Positions 16,676 through 23,631 of a stretch of 23,786 nt of DNA are shown in pieces. The number at the start of each line of letters is the position of its first letter. Within the stretch, counting starts at the first letter, position 1. The position numbers were made by a program, and so were the translations under genes. The DNA is from SZUA-186 sp041552135 (GTDB lineage Bacteria; Pseudomonadota; Gammaproteobacteria; UBA9214), in NCBI GenBank assembly GCA_041552135.1, contig JBFELL010000023.1, positions 1 to 23,786 of the forward strand, in the 5' to 3' direction. The notes below the pieces were generated by a model, which was not told where the DNA came from, did no database searches, and saw nothing but the letters and a program-made list of their open reading frames with translations.

Positions 16676-17536
16676 ATGCAAACAAAGTCCGCCATATTGC
16701 TCGTGCATTGCCCTGATCGCGAAGGCATTGTGCTTGCGGTAAGCGGTTTCATATCGGGTAACAGGGGCAACATCCTGTATCTCGACCAGCATGTCGATTA
16801 CGAAAAAGGCCGGTTCTTCATGCGCGTCGAGTGGGACCTTGCCCGGTTTTCGGTTGCGAAGGACCGGATCGGCGAGCAATTCCAGCAGCATGTGGCAGCA
16901 GGCTTCGACATGCGCTGGCAACTGTTTTTCTCCAGTGAGCGCCCCCGGATGGCGCTGTTTGTGTCAAGGTTGCCGCACTGCGCTTATGACATCCTGGCGC
17001 GTTACGAGTCGCGCGAATGGCAGATCGAACTGCCGCTGATTATCAGTAACCACCGGGATATGCAGGGCGTCGCAGACCGGCATGGCATTGAATACTGTTA
17101 CCTGCCGGTTAACAGCGGCAACAAGCAGGAGCAGGAGGCCAGGCAGCTTGAGCTACTGCAACAGCACAACATCGATTTTATAGTGCTGGCGCGCTACATG
17201 CAGATACTGAGCGGGGAGTTTGTCAATCACTATCCGCAGGGCATTATTAATATCCATCACTCCTTTCTGCCGGCATTCCCGGGGCGGCGCCCCTACCATT
17301 CGGCCTATGAGCGGGGTGTCAAGATTATCGGTGCAACCAGCCATTACGTGACCACGGAGCTGGATGCGGGGCCGATCATTGAGCAGGATGTGGTGCATAT
17401 CAGCCACAAGGACACTGTCGGGGACATGATCCGCAAGGGACAGGATCTCGAGAAGGTCGTGCTTGCCCGTGCGATCTGGCACCAGATTAGACACAACATT
17501 CTTGTCTGCGATAACCGCACCATGATTTTTGACTGA
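16676..17536 (+). CDS. purU: Formyltetrahydrofolate deformylase
   Basis: Hydrolyses 10-formyltetrahydrofolate to tetrahydrofolate and formate, balancing one-carbon pools and supplying formate to PurT. The 286 residues comprise an N-terminal ACT domain (about 1-85, starting SAILLVHCPDREGIVLAVSGF) and a formyltransferase-fold domain. The catalytic residues are visible: N192 and H194 in NIHHSFLPAFPG, and D230 in ELDAGPIIEQD. The tail has KGQDLEKVVLARA. Length and both domains match the family. The ATG lacks a Shine-Dalgarno sequence. Downstream, weak hairpins (for example TGCGC / GCGCA, 17574-17588) precede the mobile-element-like repeat at 17594. Confidence 0.97.
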   Translation: MQTKSAILLVHCPDREGIVLAVSGFISGNRGNILYLDQHVDYEKGRFFMRVEWDLARFSVAKDRIGEQFQQHVAAGFDMRWQLFFSSERPRMALFVSRLPHCAYDILARYESREWQIELPLIISNHRDMQGVADRHGIEYCYLPVNSGNKQEQEARQLELLQQHNIDFIVLARYMQILSGEFVNHYPQGIINIHHSFLPAFPGRRPYHSAYERGVKIIGATSHYVTTELDAGPIIEQDVVHISHKDTVGDMIRKGQDLEKVVLARAIWHQIRHNILVCDNRTMIFD

Positions 17537-17593
17537 TGCAGGTGGCGCCAGCCGTGATGGCTCTGCCGGTCTGTGCGCGAACAGCGCAATGAC

Positions 17594-17841
17594 CTAGCCC
17601 GCATTTCTCACCAGGCGGCGCGGCATACGGATAAGGCACTGCTCCGTTTGATGAATCTCGTATGATCGAAAATACGGTGTGTTTTTAAAGCCTGCCTATC
17701 ACGGTTCAGGCTGGTCTTCGTGTCCGTCAGCTGGCGCTTCACTCAAACCGTAGCTACGGCTACGCTTTTCGCTCCAGCGCGGCGCTTACGAACACGAATC
17801 CTGCGCCTGCTCCCGTGATCCTGATGAGAAATGCGGGCTAG
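17594..17841. mobile_element. MITE-like element with 22-bp terminal inverted repeats
   Basis: The two ends, 17594-17615 and 17820-17841, are inverted repeats matching at 21 of 22 positions. Both begin CTAGCCCGCATTTCTCA and differ only at the eighteenth base. The interior has no plausible reading frame. The outermost CTAG is itself a palindrome and may be a 4-bp target duplication, making the true ends CCCGCATTT. The element fills nearly all of the space between convergent purU and pyrE. Size, terminal repeats and lack of coding capacity fit a MITE mobilised in trans; the parent family cannot be fixed from this window. A CTAG duplication would agree with YTAR-type targets described for IS701-like elements, which is a weak hint only. 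Confidence 0.82.
17698..17819. repeat. Nested palindromic core of the MITE-like element
   Basis: Several inverted arms are nested around one centre: ATCACGG (17698) with CCGTGAT (17813), TTCGTGT (17717) with ACACGAA (17792), and CGTAGC-TACG-GCTACG (17749-17764) at the tip. The right half of the element could therefore fold into one long imperfect stem-loop as RNA or single-stranded DNA. The left third (17616-17697) is less structured and AT-richer. Confidence 0.65.
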
Positions 17842-18479
17842 ACCCCGTAGGCCTCGCGGTAGGCCTCGATCTTTGCAACGGCCTCGCCCTGGCCGGCTTG
17901 CTTGCGCAGATAATCCAGCAGGTCTGCCAGCGTGACGATGCTGGCAACGCGGATACCGTGGGCCTGTTCGACTTCCTGAATGGCGGACTGCTGGCCCGTG
18001 CCGCGCTCCTGCCGGTCGAGTGCGATCACGACGCCGGCCAGGGTCGCGCCGGCGGCCCGGATGAGGTCAACGGACTCGCGGATGGCGGTGCCGGCGGTGA
18101 TGACGTCGTCGATGATCAGGACCCTGCCCTCGAGTCCGGCACCCACCAGATTGCCGCCCTCGCCGTGATCCTTGGCCTCCTTGCGGTTGAAACACCAGGG
18201 AACGTTGCTGCCGTGGTGGTCGGCCAGCGCGATGCTGGCAGCGGCGGCCAGCGGGATGCCCTTGTAGGCGGGGCCGAACAGAACATCGAAGCGGATGCCG
18301 CTGGCGCTGATGGCCTCGGCATAGAAGCGTCCCAGCCGGGCAAGGTGCTCGCCCGTGTTGAACAGTCCGGCGTTGAAAAAATACGGGCTGGAGCGCCCGG
18401 ATTTCAGCGTGAAGTCGCCAAAGCGCAGTACGCCGGCGCGGATGGCGAAGTCGATGAATTCGTGCTGGTAGGATTTCAT
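17838..18479 (-). CDS. pyrE: Orotate phosphoribosyltransferase
   Basis: Makes orotidine 5'-phosphate from orotate and PRPP in pyrimidine synthesis. 213 residues, normal length. It starts MKSYQHEFIDFAIRAGVLRFG, contains GRSSPYFFNAGLF, FGPAYKGIPLA and NRKEAKDHGEGG, and the PRPP-binding loop VLIIDDVITAGTA. The true start is ATG 18479; the open frame runs far upstream through the neighbouring exonuclease gene, but that part is antisense shadow. The C-terminus EAYREAYGV is family-like, and its TAG stop is formed by the terminal CTAG of the MITE-like element. So the element inserted at or just before the original end of the gene. Confidence 0.97.
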   Translation of the reverse strand: MKSYQHEFIDFAIRAGVLRFGDFTLKSGRSSPYFFNAGLFNTGEHLARLGRFYAEAISASGIRFDVLFGPAYKGIPLAAAASIALADHHGSNVPWCFNRKEAKDHGEGGNLVGAGLEGRVLIIDDVITAGTAIRESVDLIRAAGATLAGVVIALDRQERGTGQQSAIQEVEQAHGIRVASIVTLADLLDYLRKQAGQGEAVAKIEAYREAYGV

Positions 18480-18512
18480 TGGATCTGGCTTATGCGGCTG
18501 GCGATGGCCGGT

Positions 18513-18542
18513 TATCATACACGCCGGGTCGAGACAGGGAAA
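18513..18542. promoter_or_regulatory. Overlapping divergent promoter region of pyrE and xth
   Basis: Only 66 bp separate the two start codons. For pyrE (minus) there is TTTCCC (542-537), a 17-nt spacer and TATGAT (519-514), all plus 18000. On the plus strand TATCAT (18513-18518) could be the xth -10 box. The two -10 boxes overlap almost entirely, so the two genes would compete for RNA polymerase. Confidence 0.45.
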
Positions 18543-18545
18543 AAC

Positions 18546-19319
18546 ATGCGGGTCATTACAGTCAACGTCAACGGAATACGCGCGGCGGCGAAGAAGGGGT
18601 TCTTCCAGTGGATGGTGCGCCAGCAGGCGGACGTGGTCTGCATCCAGGAAACCAAGGCACAGGTCCACCAGCTGGAGGACAGGGTGTTTCGGCCGCGTGG
18701 CTGGCACGTCTATTTTCACGACGCCGAAAAGAAGGGCTACAGTGGCGTGGCCATCTACAGCAAGCCGAAGCCCGACAAGGTCATCACCGGCCTCGGCTGG
18801 CCGGACATGGATGCCGAGGGGCGTTATATCGAGGCGCGCTACGGACCGCTCAGCATCGTATCCCTCTACCTGCCGTCGGGCTCGTCCAGCGAGGAACGCC
18901 AGGCCGTCAAGTTCAGCTTCCTCGATCGCTTCATGCCGTGGCTGCGCAAGCTGCGGCTGAAACGGCGCGAATTCGTTCTCTGCGGTGACTGGAATATTGC
19001 CCACAGACAGATCGACCTGAAGAACTGGCGCGGTAACCTGAAAAACTCGGGATTCCTGCCGGAGGAGCGTGCCTGGATGGACGAGCTGTTCGGGCCGGCC
19101 GGGTTTGTCGATACCTTCCGGGTGGTGAACGCTGAACCGGACCAGTACACCTGGTGGTCGAACCGGGGCCAGGCCTGGGCGAAGAATGTCGGCTGGCGCA
19201 TCGATTACCAGGTGGCGACACCGGGGATCGGCGAGCGCGTAAGGGCCGCGCGCATCTACAGGGACAAGCGCTTCTCGGACCACGCGCCGCTGATCATGGA
19301 TTACGACTACGAGTTGTAG
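18546..19319 (+). CDS. xth: Exodeoxyribonuclease III / AP endonuclease family protein
   Basis: 257 residues of the ExoIII family of DNA repair nucleases, which cut at abasic sites and degrade 3' ends. It starts MRVITVNVNGIRAAAKKG. Catalytic positions are present: N7, E35 in QETKA, D148 and N150 in CGDWNIAH, D220 in WRIDYQ, and D245-H246 in FSDHAPL. Position and overall sequence (divergent from pyrE; PSG, KNWR, PGFxxxERAW and GWRxDYQ-like blocks) resemble Crc of Pseudomonas. Crc, however, has lost the nuclease residues (CGS-type and FSQH). This protein keeps them, so active nuclease is the better call. The ATG at 18546 has AGGGA upstream; the longer open frame to 17898 is antisense to pyrE. 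Confidence 0.92.
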   Translation: MRVITVNVNGIRAAAKKGFFQWMVRQQADVVCIQETKAQVHQLEDRVFRPRGWHVYFHDAEKKGYSGVAIYSKPKPDKVITGLGWPDMDAEGRYIEARYGPLSIVSLYLPSGSSSEERQAVKFSFLDRFMPWLRKLRLKRREFVLCGDWNIAHRQIDLKNWRGNLKNSGFLPEERAWMDELFGPAGFVDTFRVVNAEPDQYTWWSNRGQAWAKNVGWRIDYQVATPGIGERVRAARIYRDKRFSDHAPLIMDYDYEL

Positions 19320-19334
19320 TGTGCAGCCTGACGG

Positions 19335-19532
19335 CTAGTGGTTTTCCTCTGGCCCGTTTCCCGGGTTCGGCATTTCCGAGAACAGCGTCAGCCGGTCTTC
19401 CAGGCTGATGTTGCCCAGACGCCGGTCGGGCAATCTGCGCCGGTCGCTGATGACGGTGACACCGTTGCTGTCGATGAGCGGAAATGAAACCTCAAGCCCC
19501 CACCGGCGATGTCCCCTGGAGCGGTTTTCCAT
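19335..19532 (-). CDS. Small conserved-looking hypothetical protein
   Basis: 65 residues without signal peptide or membrane segment. The central part (PLIDSNGVTVISDRRRLPDRRLGN) with its DRRRLPDRR run resembles small proteins of unknown function that I associate with gammaproteobacterial genomes; the family name cannot be given. The ATG at 19532 is preceded by GGGGAG at good spacing, which supports translation. It ends 15 nt from the convergent xth stop codon. The arginine-rich motif might bind nucleic acid, but that is only a guess from composition. Confidence 0.65.
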   Translation of the reverse strand: MENRSRGHRRWGLEVSFPLIDSNGVTVISDRRRLPDRRLGNISLEDRLTLFSEMPNPGNGPEENH

Positions 19533-19804
19533 CGTTGTTATCTCCCCAAAGTAAAAACAGCCTAGTCGATGATTGCCCGGCTGACTACACGGGGGCAGGG
19601 TTCGCTACCCGCCGGGATTCGGAAAAATGACCGACCGGGGTGAAATAAACCAGTTAAAACAACGGGTTGAATTCTGTCCATGGCAGTCGGGAAAAGCCAT
19701 AGGCACGCGCGCGGTGATGACGGTGTGCCGTCGATCGGATTGACTCGTCGCCGGGCATACTGCGCCTTCCCGTGACCCCGGCCGACGGTTGTACCGGGGT
19801 TGCC
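19533..19804. other. Non-coding gap between ampG and the small protein gene
   Basis: 272 bp without a credible gene. It holds small dyads: ATGGC / GCCAT (about 19679-19699), GACGG-TGTG-CCGTC (19719-19732) and ACCCCGG / CCGGGGT (19775-19800). The last lies just past the ampG stop and might end that transcript, although no T-run follows on the minus strand. Confidence 0.5.
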
Positions 19805-21163
19805 TTAACCGCCTTGCGGTGGTGTCGCGGCGGGGTGTCTCATCAGATAGACCACCAGCAGGACCGCCGGGACGCCAAGCAGGCCGGCGTAGAGGAAAAA
19901 GCTGGCATAACCCGCACTATCCACGATCATGCCGGCAAAGCCGCCGATAAATTTTGCCGGCAGGGTCATCAGTGAGCTGAACAGGGCGTACTGGGTGGCC
20001 GTGTAGCTGCTGCTGGTCAAACTCGACAACCAGGCAATAAAGGTCGAGGTGGCAAAGCCGCCGCTGAGATTGTCGGCACTGACTACCACGGCCAGCGTGG
20101 CCAGTCGCGGTTCGCTGACGGCCAGCCAGACGAACAGCAGATTGGTCGAGGCAACCAGGATCGCGCCGGCCAGCAGCGGTGGCAGGATGCCGTAGCGGGC
20201 CACGAGTATCCCGCCCAGGGCGGCGCCGGCGATGGTCATGAAAAAGCCGAACACCTTGGTGACGTTGGCAATTTCGTCCAGGCCGAAGCCAAGATCGATG
20301 TAGAAGGGATTCGCCATCACGCCCATGGTGATGTCGCTCAGCTTGTAGCAGCCGACCAGCAGCAGGATGAGTACGGCCGCGCTGCCACTGCGCTGAAAAA
20401 ATTCCACGAACGGGCTGATTACGGCATCCGAGAACCAGGCAACCAGGCGGGCGAGGGGGCTGCTTCTGCCCTGCACGCCAACCGTCTGCTCCAGGTGTGC
20501 CTCGATCTCGCCGGCACGCCGGTCGGGGCGATGCTGCGGCTCGCGAATGACCAGCGTGGTCAGCATGCCGACCGCCATCAGGCCGGCCATGGACAGATAG
20601 GTCAGGGTCCATGATGTGAGGTTGGCCAGATGCAGTGCGCCGGCACCGGCGGTCAGCAGGGCCAGCCGGTAGCCGAGGACGTAGGAGGCCGCCATGGCGC
20701 CCTGCAGGTCCCGGTCGACGGCCTCGATGCGGTAGGCGTCGATGGTGATGTCCTGGGTGGCCGAGCCAAAGGCGACCAGCAGGGCAAACAGGGCCAGTTG
20801 CCGCAGGTTGATGCCCGGATCGGTAAGCGCCATGCCGCACAGGCCGATGGCGATGGCCAGCTGGGCGACAAGCATCCAGCTGCGTCGCTTGCCGAACACC
20901 CGGGTAAGCAGCGGCAGCGGCAGGCGATCGACGACCGGTGCCCAGAAGAACTTGATGGAATAGGTGATGCCGATCCAGCTGAAGAAACCTATCGTGGTGC
21001 GGTCGACCCCGGCCCCGGTTAGCCAGGCGGAGAGGGTGGTGAAGACCAGCAGGAACGGCAGACCGGCCGCGAAGCCGAGAAATACCATCCCGACAACGCG
21101 CGGCCGGGTGTATACGGCGATCGCGGCGCGCCAGTCGCGCACCGGGCTGCTGTCAGCCCCCAT
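19805..21163 (-). CDS. ampG: AmpG-type muropeptide permease, major facilitator superfamily
   Basis: A 452-residue inner membrane transporter with about 12 hydrophobic segments. AmpG imports GlcNAc-anhydro-MurNAc peptides for cell-wall recycling and, in some species, AmpC induction. Family landmarks: LGFAAGLPFLLVFTTLSAWL at the first helix, TIGFFSWIGITYSIKFFWAPVVDR, SATQDITIDAYRIE, and DNLSGGFATSTFIAWLSSL followed by YTATQYALFSSLM, all closely matching E. coli AmpG. A charged loop (about 212-240) joins the two halves. No Shine-Dalgarno precedes ATG 21163, and a CCCCC / GGGGG hairpin (21157-21172) overlaps the start codon. The 167-bp upstream gap is AT-rich, without a promoter I can place. Confidence 0.9.
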   Translation of the reverse strand: MGADSSPVRDWRAAIAVYTRPRVVGMVFLGFAAGLPFLLVFTTLSAWLTGAGVDRTTIGFFSWIGITYSIKFFWAPVVDRLPLPLLTRVFGKRRSWMLVAQLAIAIGLCGMALTDPGINLRQLALFALLVAFGSATQDITIDAYRIEAVDRDLQGAMAASYVLGYRLALLTAGAGALHLANLTSWTLTYLSMAGLMAVGMLTTLVIREPQHRPDRRAGEIEAHLEQTVGVQGRSSPLARLVAWFSDAVISPFVEFFQRSGSAAVLILLLVGCYKLSDITMGVMANPFYIDLGFGLDEIANVTKVFGFFMTIAGAALGGILVARYGILPPLLAGAILVASTNLLFVWLAVSEPRLATLAVVVSADNLSGGFATSTFIAWLSSLTSSSYTATQYALFSSLMTLPAKFIGGFAGMIVDSAGYASFFLYAGLLGVPAVLLVVYLMRHPAATPPQGG

Positions 21164-21330
21164 TCGCGGGGGTGGAGTGACGGGTGGGCAATGTCGGGAG
21201 TAACCTGGATTTTGCGTGAATTAACTGCATATGGCGAATTTTGTATCATTTCCTGTCATTTCACACGCGCGCTCACCTTCCTGCTGCAGGCGTGGCGCAG
21301 GGCAGCGTGAGATTGTGACGGAAGCGTCAC

Positions 21331-21783
21331 TCAGTGCGTGTAGAAATCCTGGCCGAATTCGACCTTCAGGGTATCCGGCGTGCCCTGCGGGCGGACCTGC
21401 ACGTTGAATCGCAGGGTTTCCTCGTGGGTGACGCCGAATTCGCCGATATAGTAGATGGCATTGCCCTCGCGCACTTCACGTACCGGGATGCGCCGGAACT
21501 GCCCGGCCAGGTTGGTGCCGGTCACCTCGACAAAGGCATGTACCGGCTGGCCAGGGCTGCCGAGCACCTTGCGCAATACCGTGATGTTGATCATGCCGCG
21601 GTTTTTGCTGCGGGTGATGCGGTATTCACGCGCCACCCGGGCAGGCAGCTGGTCGGTGGCCAGGGCATTGAAATGGACGACGTACTGACCGAAGTCCTTT
21701 GAATTCTCGGCGTGGCTGCCCAGTGCGATCATACCCAGCAGGCCGCCGAGCAGGATGGAAACAAAAGGTCGTGTCAGTTTCAT
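21331..21783 (-). CDS. DUF4426 domain-containing periplasmic protein
   Basis: 150 residues. The signal peptide (SILLGGLLGMIALGSHA) is cleaved near residue 25, followed by ENSKDFGQYVVHFNAL, typical of the DUF4426 family. The rest looks like a beta-rich single domain (GNAIYYIGEFGVTHEETLRFNVQV). Function is unknown. In Pseudomonas a homologue follows metX-metW, near yggT-proC-pilT. Here the met genes are absent and the gene has its own strong -10 box (TATAAT, 21821-21816). AGGAG lies six bases before the ATG. A small hairpin (GTGACG-GAAG-CGTCAC, 21315-21330) directly follows the stop codon but lacks a T-run. Confidence 0.88.
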   Translation of the reverse strand: MKLTRPFVSILLGGLLGMIALGSHAENSKDFGQYVVHFNALATDQLPARVAREYRITRSKNRGMINITVLRKVLGSPGQPVHAFVEVTGTNLAGQFRRIPVREVREGNAIYYIGEFGVTHEETLRFNVQVRPQGTPDTLKVEFGQDFYTH

Positions 21784-21815
21784 GTTGTTCTCCTGTTGTT
21801 GCTCCCCAGTTGCTG

Positions 21816-21821
21816 ATTATA
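21816..21821 (-). promoter_or_regulatory. Perfect -10 box upstream of the DUF4426 gene
   Basis: TATAAT on the minus strand, 32 nt before the start codon. The -35 region at 17-18 nt spacing (TGATAT / GTGATA) is a poor match. It lies between the yggU remnant and the DUF4426 gene, so the gene does not depend on the yggT transcript. Confidence 0.6.
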
Positions 21822-21885
21822 GCCAGAGCTCTCTCTGTATATCACGGTACTCATGCGTGCGCGCTCGAGCGGGTCGCGCGGCAGG

Positions 21886-21969
21886 TCAGCGGGGCGGCTC
21901 GATCCCGTCGGGCTGGACGTGGAGCGCCAGCACGAGGTCCTTGCCCTGCCACTGGTACCAGGCCGGCAT
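21886..21969 (-). pseudogene. yggU: Truncated yggU (DUF167) remnant
   Basis: A 27-codon frame starting 8 nt after the yggT stop. Its first 20 residues contain WYQWQGKDLVLALHVQP, matching the start of gammaproteobacterial YggU/DUF167 proteins, which normally sit right after yggT and run to about 95-105 residues. After QP the usual RAS-[KR]-DE block is missing; only seven more residues (DGIEPPR) follow before TGA. The conserved P-P-V-x-G-K-A-N core is absent. This is best read as a gene cut by a deletion. Whether the tail is the old yggU end or unrelated sequence cannot be decided here. Confidence 0.72.
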
Positions 21970-21977
21970 GGCCGGCT

Positions 21978-22532
21978 TCAGGCCAGCAGTGGCAGGATCA
22001 GCATCTTCAGTACCTGCAGGCCGATGAGCGCAAACAGCGGTGACAGGTCAATTCCGGAAATCGGTGGCAGCAGTTGCCGGATGGGGCGCAGCAGCGGGCC
22101 GGTCAGGCTGTGCAGCAGGCCCGTGACGGGGTTGTATGAGCCCGGGTTTACCCAGCTGATGATGACCTGCACGATGATCGCGACCATATAGATGTTGAGC
22201 AGCAGTGCGACCAGTTCGGCAACCGTGACCAGCAGCAGTGCCAGCACGGGAAAGCCGCTGCCGCGCAGCAGCACGATCAGCGCGAGTGACAGGAACTGCA
22301 GGACCAGCATGAGCACCAGGGCCGAGGTGTCGAACTTGCCGATACTGGGCAGTAGCTTGCGCATCGGCACCAGCAGGGGATTGGTGATACGCACCAGGAA
22401 CTGGCTGACCGGATTGTAGAAATCGGCACGCACCGCACCGAGCAGGAAGCGCAGCATGACGGCCAGGATGTACAGGCCGAACAGGGTGCTGATGATGAAT
22501 TCCAGCGGGTTGGTCAGATAACCGCTGCCCAT
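21978..22532 (-). CDS. yggT: YggT family integral membrane protein
   Basis: 184 residues built from two YGGT repeats, each a hydrophobic helix pair with a FYNPVSQFLVRITNPLLVPMR or SYNPVTGLLHSLTGPLLRPIR amphipathic segment ending in a LLP turn. Four membrane-spanning segments are likely. YggT proteins are poorly defined; roles in ion homeostasis, osmotic tolerance or membrane organisation have been suggested. The gene follows proC by 3 nt, so the two are almost certainly cotranscribed and coupled. The yggU remnant comes directly after. Confidence 0.93.
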   Translation of the reverse strand: MGSGYLTNPLEFIISTLFGLYILAVMLRFLLGAVRADFYNPVSQFLVRITNPLLVPMRKLLPSIGKFDTSALVLMLVLQFLSLALIVLLRGSGFPVLALLLVTVAELVALLLNIYMVAIIVQVIISWVNPGSYNPVTGLLHSLTGPLLRPIRQLLPPISGIDLSPLFALIGLQVLKMLILPLLA

Positions 22533-22535
22533 CTG

Positions 22536-23369
22536 TCAGGCGGCGTTTCCACCGAACTCGTCGGCAAGTTCGCGGGAGCGCCCGGCGGCGGCCTGCAGTG
22601 CCTTGAGTATCATGGCCGGTAGCGCCTCCTGCGTGAATACCTCGATGGCTCGCTCCGTCGTGCCGCCCGGTGATGTGACCTGTCGCCTCAGGCTGGCGGC
22701 ATCTTCACGGCTTTCCAGTGCCATCTTCGCGGCACCGAACGCCGTTTGCAGTGTGAGCAGGCGCGCGGTGTCGGCCGGCAGCCCCAGTTCGGTGCCGGCG
22801 GCCTGCAATGCCTCCATGAACAGGAAGAAGTACGCCGGCCCGCTGCCTGAGAGGGCGGTCACGGCGTCCATCTGTGCCTCGTCATCCACCCATAGCGCCA
22901 GTCCCACAGCGCGCAACACGGATTCGGCAAGACTGCGCTGTTCCTCGCTTACCCGGGCGTTGGCGTACAGGGCAGTGGCGCCGCTTTGCACCACGGCGGG
23001 GGTGTTCGGCATGCAGCGCACGATCGCCGTGCCCTCCCCCAGCCAGTCGCGCAGGGCGGTCTCGCGTATGCCGGCGGCGATGGAGATTACGACCGGCTGA
23101 TACTGCCGGATGGCCGGGGCGATCTGTACAGCCACCTCGTGGAGGATCTGGGGTTTGACGGCAAGCACCACGGCATCGGCACTGGCGATAGCCTCGCTGT
23201 TGTCACGGGTCGTGATGACGGAGAAGCGTTCCGTGAGCTGCGAAATCCTTGCCGGGTCGGGGTCGGCCACCTGGATGCGGCCGGGGCTCCAGCCGTCGGC
23301 AATCAGGCCGCCGATAAGACTGCCCGCCATGTTGCCGCCGCCGATAAATGTGAGTGTGGAATCAGCCAT
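22536..23369 (-). CDS. proC: Pyrroline-5-carboxylate reductase
   Basis: Reduces pyrroline-5-carboxylate to proline with NAD(P)H, the last step of proline synthesis. 277 residues, full length. The N-terminal Rossmann motif is FIGGGNMAGSLIGGL. Next come VVLAVKPQ and RCMPNTPAVVQSGATALY, and the C-terminal signature region has SGSGPAYFFLFMEAL and TSPGGTTERAI. It is the first gene of the proC-yggT unit. In Pseudomonas yggS lies directly upstream; here only non-coding sequence separates proC from pilT. Confidence 0.97.
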   Translation of the reverse strand: MADSTLTFIGGGNMAGSLIGGLIADGWSPGRIQVADPDPARISQLTERFSVITTRDNSEAIASADAVVLAVKPQILHEVAVQIAPAIRQYQPVVISIAAGIRETALRDWLGEGTAIVRCMPNTPAVVQSGATALYANARVSEEQRSLAESVLRAVGLALWVDDEAQMDAVTALSGSGPAYFFLFMEALQAAGTELGLPADTARLLTLQTAFGAAKMALESREDAASLRRQVTSPGGTTERAIEVFTQEALPAMILKALQAAAGRSRELADEFGGNAA

Positions 23370-23631
23370 GGATTTGACAATACAGGATGGATGCGCCGCC
23401 CGACAAGTGTGTCCCTGCTGTCCGGTTTCCCTTGCTTAATTGGCACAATTCGGCATACTCCGGTCGGGTGAGCGTCATTAGAGGGGGTGGCAGCGAGCAA
23501 TGTCCTTTCAAGGGGGCGATTCCGTTCCTGCGCCGGCCGGCATGTGCAGGCGCCAGTGTCATGGCGCATGTCAAGTATCCAGTGTCGTTGACGATAGACC
23601 TTTGACCAGTAGAAAAATCTGAGGGAGCAGC
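23370..23631. other. Intergenic region between divergent proC and pilT
   Basis: 262 bp without a credible gene in any frame. It holds a 13-bp dyad AATTG-GCA-CAATT (23438-23450), a possible weak promoter TTGCTT (23432) - 16 nt - CATACT (23454), and TTGACG (23588) - 16 nt - TAGAAA (23610) close to pilT. The last would leave a leader of only about ten bases. GAGGGAG at 23621-23627 is the pilT ribosome-binding site. yggS, usual at this place, is absent and no piece of it was found. Confidence 0.5.

Noticed and set aside
17838..19283. 481-codon frame containing pyrE with a long N-terminal extension
   Set aside because: Everything before ATG 18479 is antisense to the exonuclease gene, and PyrE is complete from MKSYQ onward.
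23441..23456. Possible sigma-54 promoter (TGGCAC…GGCA) upstream of pilT
   Set aside because: GG and GC are separated by nine bases rather than the required ten, and the -12 part lacks TTGC.
23303..23574. Minus-strand frames upstream of proC as a possible yggS remnant
   Set aside because: Neither frame contains YggS blocks such as the AVSKT or IRIGTAIFG motifs.
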